Assembly: GCA_038231495.1 (NCBI GenBank)
Contig: JBBRLG010000132.1
Location: 1 to 13,936, forward strand
Source of the DNA: JBBRLG01 sp038231495
GTDB lineage: Bacteria > Planctomycetota > Planctomycetia > Gemmatales > Gemmataceae
DNA length: 13,936 nt
Direction of reading: 5' to 3'
Made by a program: the position numbers and the translations under genes. Shown piece by piece: positions 9,301 through 13,936 of the stretch. A model generated the notes under the pieces. The model made no database searches. It was not told the DNA's origin and was given only the letters and a program-made list of their open reading frames with translations. Position 1 is the stretch's first letter, and every line of letters starts with the position of its first letter.

Positions 9301-11302
9301 CGCCAACGGCGGCGTGGACACCTCCACGCCGGCCACGTTCCACATCACCGTCATCCCGGTCAACCAGGCGCCGAGCTTCACCGTCGGCCCGGACCAGAAG
9401 CCGTTCGAGAATCGCGGTTCGCAGCCCGTGCAGGTGGTCGCGAACTGGGCCAGGAACGTCTCGGCCGGCCCGGCCAACGAGGCGAGCCAGAAGTTGACCT
9501 TCGCCGTCACCAACGACAACAACGCCCTGTTCGCCGTGCAACCGACGATCGACGCCGCCGGCACCCTTACCTACCAGATTGCGGTCGGCGCGTTGGGCGG
9601 CGCGACGGTAACGGCGGTCCTCAAGGACGACGGCGGCACGGCCAACGGCGGTCAGAACACGTCAACCGCGGCCCAGTTCCACATCACGGTCGTCCCGGTC
9701 AACACGGCACCGAGCTTTACCGGCGGCCCCGACCAGATGGCGACGGTGTACGACACCAAGACCGTGCCCCACTGGGCGACCAACATCGCGGCCGGCCGGC
9801 CGGCGGAGGCGGCCCAGACGCTGACGTTCCAGGTCACCGCCGCCAACCCGGCCCTGTTCTCGGTCCAACCGAGCATCACGGCGGACGGCACCCTGACCTA
9901 TCAAGTTGCCGGGATCGCGGGCCAGACGCGCGTCACGGTGCTGCTCCGGGACAACGCCGGCACGGCCAACGGCGGCCAGGACACGTCCACGCCGTTTACG
10001 TTCACCGTGACGACCAACCCCGTCGTCATCACCGGCTCGGCCGACGCCTTGTGGGTGTCGCAAGCGTACCGCAACCTCCTCAAGCGCGAGGCCCGGCCGG
10101 AGGAAGTCTCTTATTGGACCAACAAACTGGACAGCACGTTGACCCGTTTCAGCGTGGCCCAGCAGATGACCCGCAGCGACGAGTTCCAGACGCTGTACGT
10201 CCGCAACCTTTACACCACCTACCTGCACCGACCCCTGGACGAGAGCGGCCGGCTGTTTTACCTGGGCTTGTTCCGCCAGGGAGCGACGACCGAAGAGATC
10301 AAGGCGCGGTTCTTCACCTCGGACGAGTACGTCAACTTGAACGGCGGCGGCACCCTCGGCCTGCTGAACGGCATTTACCGGGACGCGCTCAACCAGTCGT
10401 TGGACGACGCCGGCCGCAACCTGTGGAGTACAAAGCTGGCGCAGGGCGAGTCGGCCTACAACGTGGCTTTGGAGATCCTTAGCACGCGCGCCGCGGACAA
10501 CCTGGTGGTCCAGCAGGGCTACCCGCTGTACCTGAGTCGGCCCGCGGACGCCGGTGCCGGCGACTGGCTTAACGCCCTCCAGGGCGGCACGCGCGACGAG
10601 GACTTCTACGCCAAACTTACCTCGTCGGCGGAAATCGGCTTAAGCTCTTCGGCCAGCAACTACGACGGTCAACCCGACCTGAAATGGCTGAGCAAGGTGT
10701 ACCAGGACACCCTGGGGCGTGCCATCGACGCGACCGGCCGGGACTCCTTCGTGGTGCAAATACGCTCGGGCGCTCGCCGCGGCGACATCACGTCGGCCAT
10801 CGTCGGCAGCGGCGAATACCGCGGCGCGTTCGTGCAGGGTTTGGCCATCACTTACCTGGGCCATCCGCTGGACGGCGCGAGTGCGAACGGGTATGTGCAG
10901 ATGATCGTCAACGGTTCGACGAACGAAGAAGTGAAGGCGGTGTTCCTGCAGTCCGACGAGTATTTCGCCGCCCAGCAGAAAAACGGCAACGGCAACTACG
11001 GCTTCCTGGTCGGCGTATTCCGCGACGTGTTGGGCGGCCCGCTGGACGAAGCGAGCCGGGTGACGTGGGGCACGAAGCTGGCCCAGGGCGAATCGCGGCA
11101 CGACGTGGCCCTGGAGATTTTGAATTCGGCGAACGGCCGGAGCCACTTGGTGGTGGCCGCGTACCAGAAGCTCCTCAACCGCGCCGCCAGCGGCGACGAC
11201 GTGACGTTCTGGACGAACACGTTGCTATCGGGTTTGACGGACAACGCCTTTACCGCGACCGTGCTCGGTTCGCACGAGTATTACGTCAAGGCTTCGACGT
11301 AA
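6380..11302 (+). CDS. Giant extracellular protein, C-terminal part: TIG/Ig domains, eight 113-residue repeats, eight DUF4214-like modules
   Basis: This frame is the same as the upstream ORF and separated from it by one TAG. The nominal start is a TTG at 6380 without a ribosome site; true coding sense resumes at 6344. It has no signal peptide or LEDR motif, so it makes sense only as a continuation of the 734-6343 protein. Domains in order (residues from 6380): end of choice-of-anchor Q-like domain to DIGAFE (about 1-53); TIG/IPT-like beta-sandwich (about 55-150); two putative-Ig domains with LPPGLGID and LPPSLSID motifs (about 155-315); eight Ig/cadherin-like repeats (320 to about 1214) with the signatures GPDQ-P-ENGGSQPLQ, WATNI-AGPP-ES-Q and DDGGTANGGVDTS; and a helical C-terminus of DUF4214-like modules (about 1220-1640) with Y--L-R--D--G---W and SDEY motifs. 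It has no sorting signal or transmembrane anchor at its end. Taken as one, the protein would be 3,522 residues long and presumably exported; its function is unknown. If the TAG is real, this part is untranslated or a pseudogene half. Confidence 0.75.
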   Translation: MQTDALLKNSVAVDAGNNGLLPAGLDTDARGFGFPRIVGAAVDIGAFELQPPVLFTLSPDNALEGSGPLVVVITGTGLSTLATVDFGGVILTPTSVIQDKITVSVPLAALNQDVSVNVTVINPDGSGVPGQVVVSNALVFTLSEPAQLPLNYVDQTNNEGDVVSVTAANLDPDAIDFMATGLPPGLGIDNLMGLITGTIDARAAGVYAVTITATDDGTSGTANFNWTVADTTPPAVTSPGDQTSTAGDTISLPIVTVDGESFTATNLPPSLSIDPVTGIISGVIDTTGQGTYAVSVTASDGGVDTTINFTWLVKPINSSPSFTSGPDQTPLENSGSQPLQVVRPWATNISAGPPSDAGQTLTFIVTNDNNTLFAVQPTIDAVGTLSYKTAVGTVGTATVTVYLMDDGGTANGGVDTFGPKRFRITVIPVNEAPSFTAGPDQAPIENGGSQPLQVVTPWATNIKAGPPNESAQTLTFIVTNNNNGLFAVQPSIDAAGTLTYQTKLLTVGTATVTVKLRDNGGTANGGSDTSAAQTFRITVTPVNQSPSFTGGPDQNPLENGGSQPLQSVGNWATNISKGTPNESGQKVNFVVTDDNNALFAVQPTIDPTGTLTYQTAVFAVGSSTVTVFLKDDGGTANGGVDTFGPVTFRITVIPVNQPPSFTAGPDQAPIENGGSQPLQVVKPWATSISAGPPNESGQTVHFVVFDDNASLFAVPPSIDPAGTLTYKTAVFAVGTSTVTVRLVDDGGTTNGGVDTSATQTFKITVTAVNQPPTFTAGPDQAPVENRGAQPLQTVAPWATNILAGPPLESGQKVNFIVANDNNALFAVQPSIDAAGTLTYQTAPFGLGIANVTVKLMDDGGTANGGMDTSATSTFRITVTLVNQPPTFTPGSDQMALENAGSQLLQVVQPWATSISPGRPAESSQKLQFLVSNDNPALFGVQPSIDPSGTLTYQTAVFTRGTATVTVRLMDDGGTANGGVDTSTPATFHITVIPVNQAPSFTVGPDQKPFENRGSQPVQVVANWARNVSAGPANEASQKLTFAVTNDNNALFAVQPTIDAAGTLTYQIAVGALGGATVTAVLKDDGGTANGGQNTSTAAQFHITVVPVNTAPSFTGGPDQMATVYDTKTVPHWATNIAAGRPAEAAQTLTFQVTAANPALFSVQPSITADGTLTYQVAGIAGQTRVTVLLRDNAGTANGGQDTSTPFTFTVTTNPVVITGSADALWVSQAYRNLLKREARPEEVSYWTNKLDSTLTRFSVAQQMTRSDEFQTLYVRNLYTTYLHRPLDESGRLFYLGLFRQGATTEEIKARFFTSDEYVNLNGGGTLGLLNGIYRDALNQSLDDAGRNLWSTKLAQGESAYNVALEILSTRAADNLVVQQGYPLYLSRPADAGAGDWLNALQGGTRDEDFYAKLTSSAEIGLSSSASNYDGQPDLKWLSKVYQDTLGRAIDATGRDSFVVQIRSGARRGDITSAIVGSGEYRGAFVQGLAITYLGHPLDGASANGYVQMIVNGSTNEEVKAVFLQSDEYFAAQQKNGNGNYGFLVGVFRDVLGGPLDEASRVTWGTKLAQGESRHDVALEILNSANGRSHLVVAAYQKLLNRAASGDDVTFWTNTLLSGLTDNAFTATVLGSHEYYVKAST
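7337..10020 (+). repeat. Eight tandem 339-bp (113-residue) Ig/cadherin-like repeats
   Basis: The P(S/T)F codon that opens each unit falls at 7337, 7676, 8015, 8354, 8693, 9032, 9371 and 9710. Each step is exactly 339 bp, so seven successive units contain no net insertion or deletion. The last unit is degenerate at its start (MATVYDTKTVPHWATNI replaces the ENGGSQPLQ stretch) and shorter, ending near 10020. The unit consensus is PSFT-GPDQ-P-EN-GSQPLQ, then WATNISAGPP-ESGQ, F-V-NDNNALFAVQPSID, GTLTYQTA, TVTV-L-DDGGTANGG and TF-ITV-PVNQ. It is a beta-sandwich type repeat common in large bacterial surface proteins. Confidence 0.9.
10040..11290 (+). repeat. Eight DUF4214-like modules arranged as a duplicated block of four
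   Basis: Modules begin with an aromatic residue and a leucine motif: YRNLLKR, YTTYLHRPLDESG, YRDALNQSLDDAG, YPLYLSRPADAG, then YQDTLGRAIDATG, ITYLGHPLDGAS, FRDVLGGPLDEAS, YQKLLNRA. Several end in SDEY, SGEY or SHEY. The first four and last four match in order: module 3 has KLAQGESAYNVALEIL and module 7 has KLAQGESRHDVALEIL, with their Lys codons at 10433 and 11075 (642 bp, 214 residues, apart). DUF4214 modules are found near the ends of large secreted bacterial proteins; their role is unproven. Family assignment is from memory of the motif. Confidence 0.7.
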
Positions 11303-11382
11303 GGCGTCGGGCCGAAGAGCAACCGGCTGGGAGCGTCTTCCACCACCGGCCAAAACGACTTGGGGCGATCCACACGGTCGTA

Positions 11383-11436
11383 GCACAAGCGGCCTCGCTT
11401 GTGTGCTGGACGGGGCCGGCAAGCGAGCCGCTTGCC
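11383..11436. repeat. REP-like hairpin pair after the giant gene
   Basis: The first hairpin pairs CACAAGCG (11384-11391) with CGCTTGTG (11396-11403) over a 4-nt loop. The second pairs GGCAAGCG (11418-11425) with CGCTTGCC (11429-11436) over a 3-nt loop. The pair lies between the convergent 3' ends of the giant gene (stop at 11302) and the tRNA-Ser gene, so it could also end transcripts from both sides. No T run typical of an intrinsic terminator follows. The rest of 11303-11468 holds nothing I recognise. Confidence 0.65.
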
Positions 11437-11468
11437 GCCTCGTTGGCTCAGTCGTTGTGGTGTAGAAG

Positions 11469-11553
11469 CGGAGGGGGCGGGATTTGAACCCGCGATGACT
11501 TTCGCCATGTCGGTTTTCAAGACCGATGCAATCGGCCACTCTGCCACCCCTCC
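11469..11553 (-). tRNA. tRNA-Ser (anticodon TGA)
   Basis: On the minus strand the sequence folds as a class II tRNA. The acceptor GGAGGGG (11547-11553) pairs with CCCCTCC (11470-11476), with discriminator G at 11469. A short D stem follows, then anticodon stem TCGGT/ACCGA around loop CTTGAAA with anticodon TGA (reads UCA). It has a long variable arm that can pair ATGG with TCAT, and a T arm GCGGG-TTCAAAT-CCCGC. The long variable arm and G73 are standard serine identity features. CCA is not encoded (CTT follows), so it would be added after transcription. It stands alone, convergent with the giant gene. Confidence 0.97.
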
Positions 11554-11716
11554 GGTAAGGTGTCACGGCCGCCGCCATTTAGTTGTAAGGCAGCGCGGCG
11601 GCGCGGGCAAGGGGTTTAAGGCTGGCCCTGCGCATTGTAGAAAACCTCCCGGCACGTCTTTGTTCCCACGCTCCGCTTCCGGCTTTTCCAGGCAGGTGGC
11701 GGCACGAGTGCGGATC
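11554..11716. other. Intergenic stretch, nothing recognised
   Basis: This stretch lies upstream of the tRNA-Ser gene, so its promoter should lie here on the minus strand, but I cannot point to clear -35 and -10 boxes. A segment near 11655-11680 (GTTCCCACGCTCCGC) resembles half of a short palindromic genome repeat, but the other half is missing. Confidence 0.3.
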
Positions 11717-11778
11717 GTAGCCACAAGCGGCTCGCTTGTGGGCTTGCCGCCGCCCACAAGCGAGCCGCTTGTGGCTAC
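11717..11778. repeat. REP-like element: perfect 27-nt inverted repeat
   Basis: Positions 11717-11743 are the exact reverse complement of 11752-11778, with an 8-nt spacer (TTGCCGCC). Each arm is itself a hairpin: CCACAAGCG (11721-11729) with CGCTTGTGG (11733-11741), and CCACAAGCG (11754-11762) with CGCTTGTGG (11766-11774). This is two REP-like units head to head, as in BIME elements. The stems have A-T where the copies at 1-38 and 13736-13796 have G-C, that is, compensated changes. It abuts a gene fragment on its right side. Confidence 0.85.
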
Positions 11779-11856
11779 GGGATAGATCACGGCGAATTGC
11801 TTGTCGTCGGCGTCCATTACCAAATCGGCCAAGACCTGCGGCTGGTCGGCGAGGTT
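11779..11856 (-). pseudogene. Fragment of a decayed protein gene (DADDKQF motif)
   Basis: On the minus strand 11779-11856 encodes LADQPQVLADLVMDADDKQF followed by AVIYP. This resembles an internal segment of large planctomycete proteins in which a Ser/Thr kinase or formylglycine-type domain is followed by a stretch like ADxxADxPxVLADLLMDADEKQFAVLFP. That recollection is not checked. The readable similarity ends exactly where the 27-nt inverted repeat begins at 11778. Upstream (higher coordinates) it fades near 11856-11892 into a purine-rich stretch. It has no start codon context, so it is most likely a remnant left by deletion or element insertion. A chance frame is possible. Confidence 0.4.
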
Positions 11857-11987
11857 CCCGCCAACGGGAAAGAAAACGGCATCAAGTTTCGATACTGCTC
11901 CTTTACCCCTCTCTTTTGCTCCCTTTCTTTGCCTGGGTTCTCTGTGCCGCTGAGGTTGCTAACTCGTAAAAAGGACCGTTCAAATAA
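11857..11987. other. Intergenic stretch with a pyrimidine-rich tract
   Basis: No gene is recognised. About 11897-11932 is a strongly pyrimidine-rich tract on the plus strand (CTCCTTTACCCCTCTCTTTT and onward). It lies upstream of the DUF1559-like gene and may hold its promoter, but no convincing -35/-10 pair is visible. Confidence 0.3.
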
Positions 11988-12017
11988 CGTCTCCGGTGAG
12001 ACGGACGCCGCGGCGTC
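11988..12017 (+). promoter_or_regulatory. Hairpin and perfect palindrome in the leader of the DUF1559-like gene
   Basis: CGTCTC (11988-11993) pairs with GAGACG (11998-12003) over a CGGT loop. Immediately after it 12004-12017 is a perfect 14-nt palindrome, GACGCCGCGGCGTC. Both lie 45-75 bp before the start codon at 12063. They could be an operator dyad or a leader RNA structure. Short GC-rich palindromes arise readily by chance in such DNA, so the call is tentative. Confidence 0.25.
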
Positions 12018-12062
12018 ACCCGCGGTTGTTGTTGTGCGTCGAGACCCTGTGGAGATTAGCCC

Positions 12063-13286
12063 ATGGCCCTTGTTTTTACCTGTCCGTGCGGGAACCAACT
12101 CAAAACGGAGGACCAGTACGCCGGCCTGCAAGTGCGCTGCCCCCGTTGCAGCACGGTACTGATCGTTCCTTTCGCAAGTGGTGGCAAGGCCAGACCGGCG
12201 GCCCCCGCTCCGGCACCCACCGCCGTGACGCCAGTGATTCCGGCGTCGCCGCCGCCTCATCGTTCGGCGGAGCGGCGCGAGCACGAACCCCAACGCGCCG
12301 AGCGTGCCCACGAGCCGGCGGCCCCGGCCCAAACCAGCCGCAAGGCCGTCGTGGCCCTCGTCCTGGGTTTGGTAGCCCTTGGTGGTTCCACCACCGTCGC
12401 CGCGCTCCTGAGCGACTCCTGGTTCGCCTTACTGGTCATGGGATGTGGAACGGGCGGCAGCGCCCTCCTGTGCGGCCTGCCGGCCCTCCTTTTCGGGCTA
12501 CAGAGCCTCGGCGACATCAAGCGGTCCCACGGCCGACTTGCGGGCGGCGGCATGGCGCGCACCGGCATCGCGCTGGGCGTCGTCGGCAGCATTTGCTCCT
12601 TGTTTTGTTGCACCTGTGGCGGGTACTTCTCGGGCAAGGCGCGAGTTCAGGAATCCGCGACCAGGATGCAGTCCTCGAACAACCTCAAGCAAATCGGCCT
12701 CGCCATGGCTAATTACGAGGCCACCACCAACGGGTTTCCTGCCGGGGCGATCTACAGTAAGGAGGGCAAACCGCTGTTGAGTTGGCGCGTGGCCATCCTG
12801 CCGTACATCGAGCAGGAACCCCTTTATAACCAATTCCACCTAGACGAGGCGTGGGACAGTCCCCACAACAAGCCGCTGCTGGCCAAAATGCCCCGGACGT
12901 ATGCGGCTCCCGGCAGCGAGGCCAAGACCGACCTGACGTACTACCGCATCTTTCATAGGAAAGACCCGACCGTCGGCGGTCGTGAGGAATTCAGCCCGTT
13001 GTTCACGGGTAATTTGCGGTGCAAGTTTTCCAGTATCTCCCGCGGCACTTTCAACACCATTCTCGTGGTGGAAGCGGCGGACGCGGTGCCGTGGACCAAG
13101 CCGGACGAACTGACCTTCCCCGTCAGTGGGGCCGTCGAACCGCTGCTCGGAGGTATTTTCAAGGATAGGTTTCACGTGCTGCTCGCCGACGGGTCTGTGC
13201 GTTTTTTTCAGAAGGGAAACCTCAGCGACAAGCAATTGAAGGCGGCGATCACGGTAGACAACCCGGAGGAGCCGCTGCCGAAATGA
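12063..13286 (+). CDS. DUF1559-family protein with N-terminal zinc ribbon and DUF4190-like membrane domain
   Basis: The 407-residue protein starts at an ATG preceded by GGAG with 8-nt spacing. A zinc ribbon (Cys7, Cys9, Cys26, Cys29) opens it, followed by a Pro/Ala-rich charged linker (about 40-92). A DUF4190-like segment has about three membrane stretches (94-118, 122-148, 165-188) and the typical SLGDIKRSHGRLAGGGMARTGIALG. The DUF1559 (SBP_bac_10) part runs from about 192 to 392. It carries RMQSSNNLKQIGLAMANYE, SWRVAILPYIEQEPLYNQF and near the end HVLLADGSVRFF. Most DUF1559 proteins are pseudopilin-like, with a GFTLIELLVVIAIIAIL prepilin peptide just before the RMQ-SNNLKQ stretch; here that peptide is absent and the membrane domain takes its place. 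The DUF1559 part would probably face the outside, the ribbon the cytoplasm. Substrate and partners are unknown. It stands alone. Confidence 0.93.
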   Translation: MALVFTCPCGNQLKTEDQYAGLQVRCPRCSTVLIVPFASGGKARPAAPAPAPTAVTPVIPASPPPHRSAERREHEPQRAERAHEPAAPAQTSRKAVVALVLGLVALGGSTTVAALLSDSWFALLVMGCGTGGSALLCGLPALLFGLQSLGDIKRSHGRLAGGGMARTGIALGVVGSICSLFCCTCGGYFSGKARVQESATRMQSSNNLKQIGLAMANYEATTNGFPAGAIYSKEGKPLLSWRVAILPYIEQEPLYNQFHLDEAWDSPHNKPLLAKMPRTYAAPGSEAKTDLTYYRIFHRKDPTVGGREEFSPLFTGNLRCKFSSISRGTFNTILVVEAADAVPWTKPDELTFPVSGAVEPLLGGIFKDRFHVLLADGSVRFFQKGNLSDKQLKAAITVDNPEEPLPK

Positions 13287-13300
13287 CGCGAAGCAACTCG

Positions 13301-13363
13301 GAGCGCGGGCGTCCCGCCCGCCTTTTGCCGGTCGGAAGGCAGGTGGGACGCTCGCGCCCGCGG
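13301..13363 (+). terminator. Imperfect GC-rich hairpin after the DUF1559-like gene
   Basis: GCGGGCGTCCC (13305-13315) pairs with GGGACG (13345-13350) and CCCGC (13357-13361), with a bulge on the right arm. GCCT (13320-13323) pairs with AGGC (13337-13340). It starts 19 nt after the stop codon and could end transcription, but no T run follows. It could equally be a copy of another dispersed palindromic repeat, as the arms are long and imperfect. The remainder of 13364-13487 shows no gene. Confidence 0.35.
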
Positions 13364-13487
13364 ACGCTGGCGCACGCGAAAAAGCTGCCGCGGTCGGTGA
13401 ATGGCTCTCCTCTCACCTCGTGGGAGAAGGCCGGAAGCGTTTCGCTCCCCGAAAGATTTGCCACACCCCCGCCAGGCGGAGAACTCC

Positions 13488-13733
13488 ATGGCGCAGCCCC
13501 GCCGCGCTGCCGTCGGCGACAAGAACCTCCACGGCCTGAAGTACTGCCGACTCGTCGGGCCGCTGCTCGAACGCCTCCGGAGCAACGCCACCGCCCGCGA
13601 CAAGGCCGGCAATCGCCACCTGTTTTTCGACCCCTATGCCGGCTTGCTGCTGCTGCTGACCTTCTTCAGCCCCGTCGTGACTAGATGTCCATTTCGTAAG
13701 TTCGCTGCCACTGGAGAGGGCGAACTGTCGTAG
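13488..13733 (+). pseudogene. Truncated IS4-type transposase, N-terminal remnant
   Basis: An ATG at 13488 opens an 81-codon frame. Residues 1 to about 65 include DKNLHGLKYCRLVGPLLERL, FFDPYAGLLLLLTFF and SPVVT, like the start of IS4-family transposases common in Gemmata-type genomes (recalled, not searched). Those run to several hundred residues. After SPVVT (about 13683) the frame enters unrelated sequence (RCPFRKFAATGEGELS) and stops at a TAG inside the first REP-like unit. The catalytic DDE region is absent, so it cannot transpose by itself. A small hairpin (AGTTCGC at 13699-13705 with GCGAACT at 13720-13726) lies just after the break. Confidence 0.6.
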
Positions 13734-13850
13734 CCGCAAGCGGCTCGCTTGCTGGCTGGCTGAACCCGCTGTCGTAGCCGCAAGCGGCTCGCTTGCTGGC
13801 TGAACCTGCTGTCGTAGCCGCAATAGGCTCGCTTGATGGCTGTAACCGCA
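13727..13850. repeat. Three tandem REP-like units, 40-44 bp period
   Basis: GTCGTAGCCGCAA recurs at 13727, 13771 and 13811. The first period is 44 bp because of an extra GGCT; the second is 40 bp. Units 1 and 2 form the hairpin GCAAGCG/CGCTTGC over loop GCT (13736-13752 and 13780-13796). Unit 3 has GCAATAG and CGCTTGA, which no longer pair fully, so it is decayed. The array starts right after the transposase remnant. From 13851 to the end of the window I see no gene or repeat. Confidence 0.8.
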
Positions 13851-13936
13851 TTCGTATAAGGGAAGGTGGCACGGACTGTGCGCAACCCCGCATGAGAACA
13901 GAACAAAGACCAGAAAGCGAGTGTCACGATAGCACA

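Noticed and set aside
11469..11553. tRNA-Ser as an attachment site of an integrated element
   Set aside because: I see no repeated copy of the tRNA 3' end elsewhere in the window and no integrase gene.
11797..12162. Plus-strand frame of 121 codons upstream of the DUF1559-like gene
   Set aside because: It overlaps the start of the well-supported gene at 12063 in another frame and is antisense to the more protein-like fragment at 11779-11856.
13634..13927. Minus-strand frame of 97 codons at the window end
   Set aside because: It consists mainly of translated REP-like units (repeated QASRLRLRQ/ACGYDS patterns), so it is an artefact of the tandem repeat.

Overview
The window looks like a high-GC planctomycete chromosome segment, most like the Gemmata group (order Gemmatales). 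The signs are the motif LESLEDRTLPS at the start of a giant exported protein, a DUF1559-type protein with a zinc ribbon and DUF4190-like membrane part, and short dispersed palindromes between genes. This placement is inferred from protein families and sequence style; no rRNA or taxonomic marker is present.

Layout. Positions 1-477 hold no gene. They carry a REP-like hairpin pair (1-38) and a short CRISPR-like array (three identical 33-nt repeats within 73-325). A small minus-strand gene with a good ribosome binding site lies at 478-684. From 734 to 11302 a single reading frame of 3,522 sense-length codons encodes what looks like one giant secreted or surface protein: planctomycete N-terminal export motif, glycine-rich beta-helix, choice-of-anchor Q-like domain, TIG/IPT-like domain, two putative-Ig domains, eight Ig/cadherin-like repeats of 113 residues, and eight DUF4214-like modules. 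One in-frame TAG at 6341-6343 cuts it in two inside the choice-of-anchor Q-like domain, so it appears as two adjacent ORFs (734-6343 and about 6380-11302).

Downstream come a second REP-like pair, a tRNA-Ser(TGA) on the minus strand (11469-11553), a long perfect inverted repeat (11717-11778) abutting a fragment of a decayed minus-strand gene, and the DUF1559-like gene (12063-13286) with dyad symmetries in its leader and an imperfect hairpin after its stop. The window ends with a truncated IS4-type transposase start (13488 to about 13683) and a tandem of REP-like units (13727-13850).

There is no clear operon. The giant protein and the DUF1559-like protein both appear to belong to the cell envelope or exterior, but nothing shows that they cooperate. 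The points most worth a second look are the amber codon in the giant gene, the exactly length-conserved repeat arrays, the CRISPR-like array without cas genes, and the REP-like family with compensatory stem changes that lies next to two broken genes.
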